The notes: generated by a model from the letters alone, not told the origin. Counted from the first letter of the stretch, positions 1-12,112 are shown. The stretch: 64,000 nucleotides of DNA from DASXYG01 sp036502625 (GCA_036502625.1 DASXYG010000098.1:1-64000), one strand, 5' to 3'. Numbers and translations: made by a program.

Positions 1-12
1 GCTAGACATGGC

Positions 13-39
13 TTAGCACTCTCGCCCAGAGAGTGACAA
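13..39 (+). promoter_or_regulatory. CIRCE operator (HrcA binding site)
   Basis: The site reads TTAGCACTC, nine spacer bases, GAGTGACAA. The left arm is a perfect CIRCE half-site and the right arm differs from GAGTGCTAA at two positions. It lies 41 bases before the groL start, where HrcA represses chaperonin genes in actinobacteria. HrcA itself is not in the window. Confidence 0.93.
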
Positions 40-80
40 CAATCGACTCTGTTCCATCAACGTGAGGAACCGCAGGAGTT

Positions 81-1712
<1,632 letters not shown>

Positions 1713-1739
1713 GTCCGTAGCGCACCACGCTCTCCTGAA

Positions 1740-1772
1740 GGGGCGGCCCCGCACGCCGGGGCCGTCCCTTTT
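1740..1772 (+). terminator. Intrinsic terminator after groL
   Basis: An 11-bp GC stem (1740-1750 with 1758-1768, one G-T wobble) with a 7-base loop is followed by TTTT. It lies 28 bases after the groL stop and ends transcription before the next gene. Confidence 0.85.
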
Positions 1773-1789
1773 CGGTAGGATCACGGCTC

Positions 1790-2380
1790 ATGAGCTCTCT
1801 GTTCACCGAGCCGCTCCTCGTCGTCTCGCAGCAGCGAGCACTATTCGACACGGCCGCCAACTACACGATCTACGACCCCCGGGGTGGCCCGTTGGCGCAC
1901 GTCGGCGAGCAGGCGTCCACCGCGAAGAAGATCGTCCGGTTCATGTCGAAGATGGACGACAAGATCGGCCGTACGCTGCACGTCACCGATCCGCAGGGCA
2001 TGCCGCTGCTGACCATCCAGAAGAACTTCGCGATCGCCATGCCGATCACGAACGTCATGGGCCCCAACGGCGAGCCGGTCGGCATGATCAGCAAGGAGAT
2101 GAGCTTCTTCAAGCCGAAGTTCACGCTCCAGGCCCCGGGCGGCCAGCCGGTCGCGACGATCGCGGGCGACTTCTTCGGCCGGGAGTTCGGCATCGTCGAC
2201 ATGAGCGGCGTCGAGCTCGCCCGCATCAGCAAGCAGTTCGCCGGCCTCCAGGAGATCTTCAGCCAGGCCGACCGCTACGCCGTGCAGATGATGCAGAACG
2301 TCCAGGGCCCGTTCCGCGCGCTCCTCGTCGCCACCTGCATCGCGGTCGACGTCGTACTCCACGAGAACGCCAACCGCTGA
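1790..2380 (+). CDS. LURP-one-related / scramblase-like protein
   Basis: A 196-residue protein resembling the LURP-one-related (LOR)/phospholipid scramblase-like family. It consists of short beta-rich repeats, each with a D/N-P-x-G turn (for example YDPRGGPL and TDPQGMPL), and ends in a hydrophobic helix near residues 176-190 (RALLVATCIAVDVVL). Family members are twelve-stranded barrels wrapped around that C-terminal helix. Their function in actinobacteria is not established. No signal peptide is seen. The gene has its own start after the groL terminator, and the next gene is convergent. Specific activity is unknown. Confidence 0.8.
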   Translation: MSSLFTEPLLVVSQQRALFDTAANYTIYDPRGGPLAHVGEQASTAKKIVRFMSKMDDKIGRTLHVTDPQGMPLLTIQKNFAIAMPITNVMGPNGEPVGMISKEMSFFKPKFTLQAPGGQPVATIAGDFFGREFGIVDMSGVELARISKQFAGLQEIFSQADRYAVQMMQNVQGPFRALLVATCIAVDVVLHENANR

Positions 2381-2425
2381 CCGTACGGGGGAGGCACGAC
2401 CCCTCCCCCGTACGCCACGACCGGT

Positions 2426-3406
2426 TCAGGACGCCGAGGCGGCGGCCAGCTCGGCCAGCTTCGCCTCGTCCTCCTCGCCGAACTGGTCTTCGAGGGCCTC
2501 GGGGCTGGCGTCCACGTCGATCTTCTCCAGGGCCACGCCGCGGGCCGACTCCACCGTGCCGATGCGCCGCAGGGCGCGGTCGGCGGCGTAGTTGACCAGC
2601 TCGTCCGGGTCCTCGTCGACGGCGTCGTCGCCCCAGATCGTCGGCGGGTGGCGGTCGTTGCCGAACTGCACGAGCTCGGTCACGATCGGCACGAGCTCGT
2701 TGAGCCGGTCGCTGAAGATCTGCCAGTTGTTGTCGTCGGCGGCGACATGGCGGCGGCAGGTGAACGTGCCCCACGCCATGTGGCGCCGCTCGTCGTCGCC
2801 GATACGCCGGATGATCTCCTGCATGCCCGGGAAGATGCCCACCTGCGTGCAGAGCCGGTTCCAGCTGTAGTAGCCGGTCAGCGCCAGCGAGCCCTCGACG
2901 ATGTGGTTGTACGTCACCGACGCGCGCACCTGGTTGGCCGGGCTGGGGTCGGCGTCCAGCGACCGCAGCGACTTCGGCAGCTCCTCGTAGAACAGCCTCC
3001 GGTACGCCGGGTTCTCCGTGACGTACTCGTGCAGGTCGTCCTTCACCCCGATGGCGTCAAGCCACAGCCGGAAGACCTGCGTGTGCTTGGCCTCCTCGAA
3101 GCAGAACTGCGTCAGGTACAGCTCGTCCGCGAACCGCCCCTCAGCGGCCATCGCCCGGATGAACGGCTGAATGTCATCGGTGACCGCTTCCTCACCCGCG
3201 ATGAACATCGAACACAGGTTGAGCACCGCATCCCGCTGCTCCCCCGTCAGCCCCTCCCAGTCCGCCCGATCCCGGCTGAAGTCGATGTCCGCCGGATTCC
3301 AGAACTTCGCATTCCCCTTGCTGAAGAGCCGCAACGGAAACGAGTCCCAGTTCAGCCCCCCTTTACGCAACGAGGCGAACCCCTCCCGATACACATCGCC
3401 GCCCAT
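2426..3406 (-). CDS. R2-like ligand-binding oxidase (R2lox)
   Basis: A ferritin-like protein of the R2lox group (M. tuberculosis Rv0233 type). It holds a Mn/Fe cofactor and a fatty-acid ligand rather than supporting ribonucleotide reduction. Ligands expected from the family are all present at a constant offset: Glu72 (GEEAV), Glu105 and His108 (FEEAKH), Glu171, Glu206 and His209 (DDERRH). Val75 and Tyr166, which form the characteristic ether crosslink, are also kept. The 326 residues fit the family. The ATG at 3406 follows GGGAGG by five bases. No ribonucleotide reductase large subunit lies nearby, consistent with an independent oxidase. The physiological substrate is unknown. Confidence 0.92.
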   Translation of the reverse strand: MGGDVYREGFASLRKGGLNWDSFPLRLFSKGNAKFWNPADIDFSRDRADWEGLTGEQRDAVLNLCSMFIAGEEAVTDDIQPFIRAMAAEGRFADELYLTQFCFEEAKHTQVFRLWLDAIGVKDDLHEYVTENPAYRRLFYEELPKSLRSLDADPSPANQVRASVTYNHIVEGSLALTGYYSWNRLCTQVGIFPGMQEIIRRIGDDERRHMAWGTFTCRRHVAADDNNWQIFSDRLNELVPIVTELVQFGNDRHPPTIWGDDAVDEDPDELVNYAADRALRRIGTVESARGVALEKIDVDASPEALEDQFGEEDEAKLAELAAASAS

Positions 3407-3478
3407 CGGCGCCTCCCTTCGAGGTTTACACGAGCGTAGGCCATGTAAAGCCGCTGTGATAGGGGTTCGGTTGGCTGT

Positions 3479-3925
3479 TCAGGTGAGGGGGCGGGACCAG
3501 GCGATCTCTCGGTCTAGTTGGCCGGTTTGGTGGAAGTGGCGGACCTGGTGGGTTGTCGCTAGGAGCTTCGCGAGTTGCGAGCGGTCTGCTGGGGTGAAGC
3601 CGAGGCGTTGCCAGAAGGGGCCGGAGCGGGTGCTGAAGAGCCAGGCGTGGGTGGCGCCCTCGGCGGACGCTTGGGCCAGGGCGAATCGGGCCAGGTTCAG
3701 GCCTTGGCCGCGGCCTCGGAGGGTCGGGTCTACGGCGACGCTGCGGATCAAGGCGTTCTGGCCGTCCTCCGCCAGCTCGTAGCCGGTGCTGCCGCGGACC
3801 GTTCCGTCGGCGTCCCGCAGGAGCCACAGGCGGGTGGTGGGGGCGTCCAGGCCGCTCAGCGTGAGGTCGGACCGGGTGAGGAAGTCGGTGAGGTCCGGGA
3901 CGTCCGCGGGGGCTAGGGGGGTCAT
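3479..3925 (-). CDS. GNAT family N-acetyltransferase
   Basis: About 148 residues with a GNAT fold. The acetyl-CoA pyrophosphate loop reads RGRGQG (near residues 74-79), after the beta-4 strand IRSVAVDP, and a late GFTPADR segment is typical of the beta-6/7 end. The substrate cannot be told from sequence. I take the ATG at 3925. A GTG nine bases upstream (3934) is also possible, and neither has a strong ribosome site. It follows the R2lox gene on the same strand but reads independently, with about 70 bases between. Confidence 0.85.
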   Translation of the reverse strand: MTPLAPADVPDLTDFLTRSDLTLSGLDAPTTRLWLLRDADGTVRGSTGYELAEDGQNALIRSVAVDPTLRGRGQGLNLARFALAQASAEGATHAWLFSTRSGPFWQRLGFTPADRSQLAKLLATTHQVRHFHQTGQLDREIAWSRPLT

Positions 3926-4118
3926 GGAGTCCACCGTTCGATCGTACGGATCAGCGGTGAGCGGCCCGCGTGACGGGCGGCGTCAAGCGGTGTCGGCCCC
4001 CTGCCGGTTGCGGTCGGCCGTTGGGGTGGTTGGGGTTATCCACAAGCTGGTCGCGGGGTCCGGCGGGAGGGGTCGGGTACGCCGTACGCTGGGCGCGGGA
4101 TCTTGAATCGGGGGCCAT

Positions 4119-6491
4119 GTGGATACGGGGCAGACCGGCACGCTCAGTGCGACGCCGCCTTCGGGGCTGAGCGGTCAGGAGGCGGCCGAGCGGGCGGAGC
4201 GCGGGCTGGCCAACGTCACCGACTCCGGTGCCGGGCGGTCGTTCGCGCAGATCGTGCGGGCGAACGTGTTCACGCTGTTCAACGCGATCATCGGCGTGCT
4301 GTTCGTGATCATGCTGATCGTCGGGCCCATCCAGGACGCGCTGTTCGGGCTGGTGATCTTCATCAACACCGGCGTCGGCGTCGTCCAGGAATGGCGCGCC
4401 AAGCGCACGCTCGACCGGCTCGCCGTGGTCGGCGAGGCGCCCGTACGGGTCCAGCGCGACGGCTCGCCGGTCGACCTGCCGAAGGAGCAGGTGGTCCTTG
4501 GCGACCTGGTGCTGCTCGGCGGCGGCGACAAGATCGTCGTCGACGGCGCGGTCACCGGCGCGCGCGGCCTCGAGGTCGACGAGTCGGCGCTGACCGGCGA
4601 GGCCGACCCGATCGCCAAGAACCCCGGCGACACCGTGTCGTCCGGCAGCTTCGTCGTCTCCGGGTCCGGCGCGTTCACCGCCACCGCTGTCGGCCCCGAC
4701 GCGTACGCAGCGAAGCTCGTCGCGCAGGCGAGCGCGTTCAGCCTGGCCCACTCCGAGTTGCTCTCCGGCATCAACAGGTTCCTGCGCTACATCACGTGGA
4801 TCATCATCCCGACGGCCGTCCTCCTCGTCGTCAGCCAATACCTCGCGAACCCATCCATCCGGCAGGCGATCTCCAGCTCCGTCGCGGGCATCGTGCCGAT
4901 GGTGCCCGAAGGGCTCGTGCTGCTGACGTCCGTGGCGTTCGCGCTCGGCGCGATCCGGCTGGCGCGGCGGAAGTGCCTGATCCAGGAGATGCCCGCGATC
5001 GAGATCCTGGCCCGCGTCGACACCCTCTGCCTCGACAAGACCGGCACCCTCACCGAGCCCGGGATGGATCTCGAGGAGATCGTCACGCTCGCGGAAGCCG
5101 CCCCCGTCGTACCGGCGCTGAACGCCCTGGCCACCACGGAGGAGCGGCCCAACGCCACGCTGCTCGCCGTCGCCGAGGGGCTGCGGGCGCGCGGCGACGG
5201 CGACGACCCCGGCTGGCCGCTGACCGGATCCGTGCCGTTCTCCAGCGCCCGCAAATGGAGCGGCGCGGCGTTCGACGGCCAGGGCGCCTGGGTGCTCGGC
5301 GCGCCCGACGTCCTGCTCCCCGCCGAGTCCCCCGTCCGTACGACGGCCGACGAGCGCGCCTCGTTGGGCCTGCGCGTCCTGGTGCTCGGCCGCGTCACCA
5401 CGCTTGACGACCCGGGTGACATCGGCCGGGTCGAGCCCGCGGCGCTGCTGGTGCTGCGCCAGCGCGTCCGCCCGGAGGCGCGCGCCACGCTCGACTACTT
5501 CGCCGAGCAGAACGTCAGCGTCAAGGTGATCTCCGGCGACAACGCCGCGTCGGTGGGCGCCGTCGCCGCGTCGCTCGGCATCCCCGGCGCCGACCACCCG
5601 GTCGACGCGCGCACCCTCCCGGACGACCCCGCCGCCCTCGGCGACGCGCTCGACGGCAACAGCGTCTTCGGCCGCGTCACGCCGGAGCAGAAGCGCACGT
5701 TCGTCGGCGCGCTCCAGAAGCGCGGCCACACCGTGGCCATGACCGGCGACGGCGTCAACGACGTCCTCGCGCTCAAGGACGCCGACCTCGGCGTGGCGAT
5801 GGGCTCGGGCGCGCCGGCCACCCGCGCCGTCGCCCAGGTCGTCCTGCTCGACAACAGCTTCGGCACCCTGCCGCACGTCGTCGCCGAGGGCCGCCGGGTG
5901 CTCGGCAACATCGAGCGGGTCTCGAACCTGTTCCTGACGAAGACCTGCTACTCCGTGATCCTCGCCGTGCTGTTCGGCGTGCTCCAGCTCCAACTGCCGT
6001 TCCTCCCGCGGCACATCACGCTGATCGGCGCGGTCACGATCGGCATCCCCGCGTTCTTCCTCGCGCTCGCGCCCAACCTGGAGCGCGCGCGTCCGGGGTT
6101 CATCGCCCGCGTCCTGCGGTTCGCGATCCCGTCCGGCATCGCGTGCGGCGCCGCCACCATCACGGCCTACTACGTGGGCCGCGCGCTCGCCGCCCAGCCC
6201 GGCCTCGACCCCGGCACGGCGACGCTCACGCTGTTCACGCTCGTCCACATCGGCCTGATCGTCCTGCTGCTCATCGTCCGGCCGTACACCTGGTGGCGGG
6301 TCGGGCTGGTGATCGTGATGGGCGCGGCGTTCTGGCTCGTCGTGTCGGTCCCGTTCACCCGCCACTTCTTCGCGATCCACTCCGACCAGCTCCGCGACGG
6401 CCTGCTCGGCGTCGCCATCGCGCTGGTGTACGGAGTGCTGCTCACGGTCGGCACAATGGTCTACCGCAGGCGGGCTTCCGCGACATCATGA
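4119..6491 (+). CDS. ctpE: P-type cation ATPase, CtpE-like
   Basis: A 790-residue membrane pump of the P-type ATPase superfamily. It shows the actuator motif LTGEADP, the phosphorylation loop DKTGTLTEP, MTGDGVNDVLALKDAD in the hinge, and a transmembrane-4 motif PMVPEGLVLLTS. The PEGL signature without CPC argues against a heavy-metal pump. It resembles mycobacterial CtpE, which has been linked to calcium uptake. There is no N-terminal metal-binding domain. About ten membrane segments are visible, four of them after the catalytic domain. The GTG at 4119 overlaps an out-of-frame ATG. Calcium specificity is inferred from family resemblance only. Confidence 0.85.
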   Translation: MDTGQTGTLSATPPSGLSGQEAAERAERGLANVTDSGAGRSFAQIVRANVFTLFNAIIGVLFVIMLIVGPIQDALFGLVIFINTGVGVVQEWRAKRTLDRLAVVGEAPVRVQRDGSPVDLPKEQVVLGDLVLLGGGDKIVVDGAVTGARGLEVDESALTGEADPIAKNPGDTVSSGSFVVSGSGAFTATAVGPDAYAAKLVAQASAFSLAHSELLSGINRFLRYITWIIIPTAVLLVVSQYLANPSIRQAISSSVAGIVPMVPEGLVLLTSVAFALGAIRLARRKCLIQEMPAIEILARVDTLCLDKTGTLTEPGMDLEEIVTLAEAAPVVPALNALATTEERPNATLLAVAEGLRARGDGDDPGWPLTGSVPFSSARKWSGAAFDGQGAWVLGAPDVLLPAESPVRTTADERASLGLRVLVLGRVTTLDDPGDIGRVEPAALLVLRQRVRPEARATLDYFAEQNVSVKVISGDNAASVGAVAASLGIPGADHPVDARTLPDDPAALGDALDGNSVFGRVTPEQKRTFVGALQKRGHTVAMTGDGVNDVLALKDADLGVAMGSGAPATRAVAQVVLLDNSFGTLPHVVAEGRRVLGNIERVSNLFLTKTCYSVILAVLFGVLQLQLPFLPRHITLIGAVTIGIPAFFLALAPNLERARPGFIARVLRFAIPSGIACGAATITAYYVGRALAAQPGLDPGTATLTLFTLVHIGLIVLLLIVRPYTWWRVGLVIVMGAAFWLVVSVPFTRHFFAIHSDQLRDGLLGVAIALVYGVLLTVGTMVYRRRASATS

Positions 6492-6499
6492 ACCAGCGC

Positions 6500-6515
6500 T
6501 CGAACACGTGTACGA
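6500..6515. promoter_or_regulatory. SOS-box-like (LexA) palindrome
   Basis: The site reads TCGAAC-ACGT-GTACGA. The actinobacterial LexA consensus is TCGAAC-N4-GTTCGA, so one base differs. It overlaps a plausible -10 hexamer TACGAT at 6511 and sits about 75 bases before the small cysteine protein at 6591, just past the ctpE stop. LexA control is inferred. Confidence 0.5.
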
Positions 6516-6590
6516 TTGGCGCGTAGCCCCTCCGACCGTGACGCCCTCCCGTCACGTCGAGCGAGGATCGCAACAGAAAGGTGCTTCCCC

Positions 6591-6821
6591 ATGGCCACCG
6601 AGGTCATCACGCGAAAGCTGTGCGACCCGCACGGGATCCGTGGCGAAAAGGTCGAGGCCGACGACGTCATCCAGTTCGCCTACGACGGCATCGTCCGCGA
6701 GGTCGACGCGTGCAACCAGTGCAAGAAGGAGCACGAGGCCGCGTTCGAGCCGCTGGTCGAGCTGTCCCGCATCGTGAAGCGCCGCCGCAAGCCGAAGGAC
6801 GAGGGCGAGTCCGCCGAATAA
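6591..6821 (+). CDS. Small cysteine-containing protein with Lsr2-like N-terminal pattern
   Basis: A 76-residue protein starting at ATG 6591, preceded by GAAAGG. The pattern (leading strand, CDPHG turn, acidic stretch, then FAYDGIVREVD and a CNQC pair followed by KKEHE) resembles the dimerisation part of Lsr2. It also resembles short Lsr2-like proteins of actinobacteria and their phages, in which the same FxxDGxxxEID strand is followed by a Cys/His cluster. There is no C-terminal AT-hook DNA-binding domain. The three cysteines could bind zinc. An SOS-like box upstream suggests damage induction. The family assignment is tentative. Confidence 0.65.
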   Translation: MATEVITRKLCDPHGIRGEKVEADDVIQFAYDGIVREVDACNQCKKEHEAAFEPLVELSRIVKRRRKPKDEGESAE

Positions 6822-6857
6822 TCTCAACGGTCCGCGGACCGAAGTCGGTAAGCTGGA

Positions 6858-6893
6858 GAAATCGCGATACCCCTCGCGGGATATCGCGATTTC
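6858..6893. repeat. Perfect 12-bp inverted repeat before argS
   Basis: Arms GAAATCGCGATA (6858-6869) and TATCGCGATTTC (6882-6893) are exact reverse complements around a 12-base centre that can form a further 3-bp stem (CCC/GGG). It lies 37 bases after the stop of the small cysteine gene and 31 bases before argS. It could be a factor-independent terminator, although no T-run follows, or an operator or attenuator for argS. Confidence 0.7.
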
Positions 6894-6924
6894 GCATTAC
6901 CGCATCGACCCAATCCGAGGAGAC

Positions 6925-8655
<1,731 letters not shown>

Positions 8656-8657
8656 TC

Positions 8658-8692
8658 AAGATCCGGAGCGTGTCCTTCGGACGGATGATCTT
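8658..8692 (+). terminator. Probable terminator after argS
   Basis: A hairpin pairs AAGATCCG (8658) with CGGATGATCTT (8682-8692) through a 2-base bulge, and an inner GTCC-TTC-GGAC stem lies inside it. It begins three bases after the argS stop. There is no T-run. Confidence 0.5.
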
Positions 8693-8736
8693 CCCGATTG
8701 ACTAGGGTCTGATGTGGATCATCAGGGGGAAGCGTT

Positions 8737-9984
8737 ATGACGGATCGGCTCGTTGAGAACGGCCCCGTGCTCGCCGAGGCCACGGCCCCGAAGGCCTGGC
8801 TGACCTCGGCGACCAACGGGCTCGTCGCGCTGCTCGATTCCGACGCGGCCGCGGCGCGACCGCTGTTCACCGAGGCCGGCAGCCACGACGGGCCGCGTAC
8901 GGCGACGTTCTGCCTGCTCGTGCTGGCGCTCACCGGCGACGGCGACCTCGCCAACATGGGCTGGCTGGACAACGCGTTCCCGCGCCTGCCCGCCGACAAG
9001 CCGGTGACCCGCGCGCAGCGTGCCGTGTGGATGGCCGCGGCCGAGGGCGCGTTCGGCGAGGTCGGCCGCGCGCTCGTCCGCTCCCGTACGACCTCCCTGG
9101 TCGGCCGGCTCGACGACGAGCGGCGCGACAACGAGCTGCCCGACTGGCGGGCGGGCGTGGCCGAGCTGCCGCTGCCCATCGCGGCGCCGCGGCTGCCCGA
9201 GGCGGCCGCGCTGTCCGCGCTGCGCGTCTGGTGCGCGCAGGCCACCGCCGTGTTCGACCAGCCGGACGAAGAGCCGCAGCTCTCCGACGACACCGTCGAG
9301 CTGATCCGTTCGGTGGTGGGCGCGCTCATCCTGGCCGGCGACCCGCGCGGCACCATCGAGGCGCCGCTGGTCGCCGACCTCCGTCCCGGCGACCCGGCCA
9401 CCGCGCCGTGGGACGACCCGGCGGGCACGTCCGTGATGCTGCTGCGCGAGGACGCATTCGACGCCGCGCACCCGCCGCTGCGCACCATCGCCGTACGCGC
9501 GGCGAAGCCCTGGCTGACCACCATCGCCGAGGAGCTGGCCGCGGCGTCCGCGATCGAGCCGCCGGACCAGATCGTCGCGGAGCTCGCCAACCGGCCCGTA
9601 CGCCTGCACGCCAAGCGCCCGCTCGAACGCCAGCTCGCCCGCGTCTACACCCGCATGGACGCCGGGGTGCCGCCGCGCTTCCGCGAACGCAACTTCGCGC
9701 TCGGCATCTTCGCGATGGGCCTGCTGATCGCGCTGCTCGGGTTCGGATCCGTCGCCGTGCTGCTCATCGGGGCGGCGATCGCCGGGCTCGGCGGCGGCTG
9801 GGCGGCCGCGGCCGAGCAGAACCGCCGGTTCATCATCACCACGCTCACCGAGCGCAAGCGGCAGGCCGCCGAGGACGCCCAGGCCGCGCTCGACGACCTG
9901 GAGGAGCACCGCGCCGAGGCCGTGGAGATCGCCGGCCAGGCCGCGCGCGACCTGGCGTCCATCAACACGAGCCTCACGCGTTAG
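8737..9984 (+). CDS. Hypothetical membrane-anchored protein
   Basis: I do not recognise this 415-residue protein. It has an alpha-rich N-terminal region of about 310 residues without clear motifs. A hydrophobic segment of one or two passes follows near residues 325-360 (FALGIFAMGLLIALLG then VAVLLIGAAIAGLGGG). The C-terminal helix is charged, Ala/Glu-rich and probably coiled coil (about 375-412). No signal peptide is seen, so the N-domain is likely cytosolic. The ATG at 8737 follows AGGGGGAA. It stands alone between argS and a small secreted peptide. Confidence 0.75.
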   Translation: MTDRLVENGPVLAEATAPKAWLTSATNGLVALLDSDAAAARPLFTEAGSHDGPRTATFCLLVLALTGDGDLANMGWLDNAFPRLPADKPVTRAQRAVWMAAAEGAFGEVGRALVRSRTTSLVGRLDDERRDNELPDWRAGVAELPLPIAAPRLPEAAALSALRVWCAQATAVFDQPDEEPQLSDDTVELIRSVVGALILAGDPRGTIEAPLVADLRPGDPATAPWDDPAGTSVMLLREDAFDAAHPPLRTIAVRAAKPWLTTIAEELAAASAIEPPDQIVAELANRPVRLHAKRPLERQLARVYTRMDAGVPPRFRERNFALGIFAMGLLIALLGFGSVAVLLIGAAIAGLGGGWAAAAEQNRRFIITTLTERKRQAAEDAQAALDDLEEHRAEAVEIAGQAARDLASINTSLTR

Positions 9985-10030
9985 CGATTACGACCCGCAG
10001 CGACCGTACGACTGCGTAAAGTAGTCGGCC

Positions 10031-10276
10031 ATGAAAAAGATCATTCTCGGGGCCGCGCTCGCGGCCGCCGCACTCGGGCTCACGTTGTGCGCCGGGTCCG
10101 TGTCGTCCGCGGCGCCGTCCGGCGCGTCGGTTTCCGCGACCCATCTGCTGGCCGGCGGGATCGACCCCGCCGGGCTGATGACCGGCGAGGTCCGCACCAC
10201 GGGGAACCACCAGGTCACGAACGGCCACGAGGCCGACGCGGTCGTCGGACCGGCGCGGAACCTCATCGGCTCCTGA
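10031..10276 (+). CDS. Small secreted peptide
   Basis: An 81-residue product with a clear Sec signal: MKK, a hydrophobic core AAALGLTLCAG, and a likely cleavage after SSA near residue 27. The mature part is about 54 residues, Gly/Ala/Thr-rich, with one NGHEAD stretch and no cysteines. It resembles many small exported actinobacterial peptides of unknown role. No strong ribosome site is visible, so the start rests on the signal peptide. Confidence 0.65.
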   Translation: MKKIILGAALAAAALGLTLCAGSVSSAAPSGASVSATHLLAGGIDPAGLMTGEVRTTGNHQVTNGHEADAVVGPARNLIGS

Positions 10277-10283
10277 ACCACGG

Positions 10284-10327
10284 CCCGCGGCGGGGGCGCG
10301 GCGTCAGGGACGCGCCTCCGCGGCGGG
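10284..10327. terminator. Bidirectional hairpin between convergent genes
   Basis: An imperfect 17-bp stem (10284-10300 with 10311-10327, one mismatch and one wobble) with a 10-base loop lies between the stops at 10276 (+) and 10339 (-). It can serve both genes. Confidence 0.65.
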
Positions 10328-10338
10328 CACCGCCGCGG

Positions 10339-11112
10339 CTACTCGGGGACGCGGGCCACGCCGATGACCGTCTGGCCGAACGGCGGGCGGATGATCTTCT
10401 CGATGAAGCGGGTCACCGGCACGACCGTACGGTCGTAGACCTTGGTGAGCCTGCCTCCGGAGTCGCTGGCGCCGCCGATGCGCACGGCCAGCCACCACGC
10501 GATGCCGCCGAGCATGTTGATCGGCTTCATGACCTCGACCTCGAGGCCGGCGGCCTCCATGCTGGCCCGGAGCGTCTTCGGGGTGTAGCGCGTGACGTGG
10601 CCGACCTTGCGGTCGAAGTCGCCGTAGAGCTGCATGTATCCGGGGACCCAGATGACGATGCGGCCGCCGGGCTTCGTCACCTTCGCGAGGCTGCGCAGCG
10701 CGTCGACGTCCTTCTCGATGTGCTCCAGGACGTTCATGGCGACGACGGTCTCGACCGGCTCGGCCAGCGGGATCTCGTCCGGCAGGCCGAATTCGAGGAC
10801 CTCGACGTCGTCGCGGCCGACGTACTTCTTCTTGAGCTGCTCGACGCAATAGGGGTCGATGTCGCTGACGACGAGCCGGTCGAGCTGCCCGTCGAACTGC
10901 GCGGAGAAGTCGCCGAGACCCGAGCCGACTTCGAGCAGCGAACGGCCGACGAACGGGCCGATCGTGTCGAATTCGTACTGGCGGTAGTTCTCCGCCTCGT
11001 CTCCGCCCAGGTGGTTCTCCAGGTTCACCTGGCCGGCGCCGTCGTCGGTCACCCAGGTCTGGATGACCCGCTCGTTCGGCTGGTCTCGGTCGTGGTCGGC
11101 TTCGCTTCCCAT
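10339..11112 (-). CDS. Class I SAM-dependent methyltransferase
   Basis: A 257-residue methyltransferase. Motif I reads LLEVGSGLGDFS (about 75-86), the acidic end of beta-2 is VVSDIDPYCV, and the post-motif strand is VVAMNVLEHI, as in type 11/12 methyltransferases. PGGRIVIWVPGY follows. Longer in-frame starts exist upstream, but I choose the ATG at 11112 because similarity to the fold begins after it and the upstream part is low-complexity. The acceptor is unknown. Such enzymes often modify lipids, quinones or sugars. Confidence 0.85.
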   Translation of the reverse strand: MGSEADHDRDQPNERVIQTWVTDDGAGQVNLENHLGGDEAENYRQYEFDTIGPFVGRSLLEVGSGLGDFSAQFDGQLDRLVVSDIDPYCVEQLKKKYVGRDDVEVLEFGLPDEIPLAEPVETVVAMNVLEHIEKDVDALRSLAKVTKPGGRIVIWVPGYMQLYGDFDRKVGHVTRYTPKTLRASMEAAGLEVEVMKPINMLGGIAWWLAVRIGGASDSGGRLTKVYDRTVVPVTRFIEKIIRPPFGQTVIGVARVPE

Positions 11113-11353
11113 CGGGCCCCGTTCGTACACGCGGTTTGGCAAGTTCAAAGGGTTATTGAAGACACCGTCTAGGCAGTGTAACGACGTCGTGGAATTTCCG
11201 AGGCGGAACGGTGGCACCATCTGCGCCTCAGGGCGGAGGGCCGGTTCAGCGGCGCGGCCTCGCTCGCGCACCACTCCCAAACTAACAGCGCCGCGGCACC
11301 GGACGAGCATGACATGCGGGCACCCGGCCGGATCCGCTCCGGTGACCGGGCGC

Positions 11354-12112
11354 TCAGCCCCGGGTGATCGCGACCGTACGGGACACCCGAACCGCGGCCG
11401 TACGCAGCATCTCGACGCGGTCGCTGATCTCGGACGTGCGCCGGTTCGGCCAGGACACGCCGAGTGAGCCGTGGAAACCGGGACCGGTGACCGGCACGGC
11501 GACGCAGGTCGTGCCGATCGCGAACTCCTCGCGGTCCCAGACGAACGGCTGGGCGGCGGAGATGCGGCGCATGAGCTCGCCCGCGCGGGTCGCGGTGTTG
11601 GGGGTCAGCTCCACCAGCGGGTGGCGGTCGACGTAGTCGGCGCGTTCGTCGGCGTTGAGCTGGCCGATCACGCACTTTCCGATGGCCGTGGCGTGGCAGG
11701 CGTCGTTGAAGCCGACCCAGAGGTCGACGCGCGGGGTGTGCGGGCCGTCGGCGATGTCGACGATCTGGATCTCGCCCTCGGAGTAGAGCGTGAGGTACGA
11801 CGCGGCGCGCAGGTCGTCGCGGATGGCGGTGAGCGCCGGACGGATGCGGCTGATGAGCATTTGGTGCCCGCCGATGCGGCCGAGGCCGTCGATTCGGTCG
11901 CCGAGGAGGTAGACGCCCTCGTCGAGACGGCGGAGGTAGCCGTCGTAGAGGAGGGTGCGCAGCAGGTGGTACGTGGTGGCGAGCGGCATTCCGGTCTCGC
12001 GGGCGAGCTGCTTGGCCGGGGCGCCGTTGGGGTGGTCGGCCACCGCCTCGAGCAGACGCAGGGCGCGCCGAACCGACGCGATGAGGGTCGGCGAGCCGGT
12101 GTTCCGCTCCAT
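11354..12112 (-). CDS. IclR family transcriptional regulator
   Basis: A 252-residue IclR protein. The N-terminal winged helix-turn-helix (about 10-75) includes AKQLARETGMPLATTYHLLR, and the C-terminal effector domain (about 85-250) ends with GVSWPNRRTS in place of the usual ISGP-type loop. The effector is unknown, and no catabolic operon adjoins it. The neighbouring methyltransferase is 240 bases downstream on the same strand. The ATG at 12112 has only a weak AGG upstream. Confidence 0.92.
   Translation of the reverse strand: MERNTGSPTLIASVRRALRLLEAVADHPNGAPAKQLARETGMPLATTYHLLRTLLYDGYLRRLDEGVYLLGDRIDGLGRIGGHQMLISRIRPALTAIRDDLRAASYLTLYSEGEIQIVDIADGPHTPRVDLWVGFNDACHATAIGKCVIGQLNADERADYVDRHPLVELTPNTATRAGELMRRISAAQPFVWDREEFAIGTTCVAVPVTGPGFHGSLGVSWPNRRTSEISDRVEMLRTAAVRVSRTVAITRG

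Noticed and set aside
4036..4126. DnaA-box-like sites TTATCCACA (4036) and TGTGGATAC (4118)
   Set aside because: Only two sites, no cluster, and no dnaA or dnaN. An origin is not supported.
3951..6380. Long open frame antisense to ctpE
   Set aside because: It mirrors the GC-rich third positions of the ATPase gene, is low-complexity, and matches no fold.
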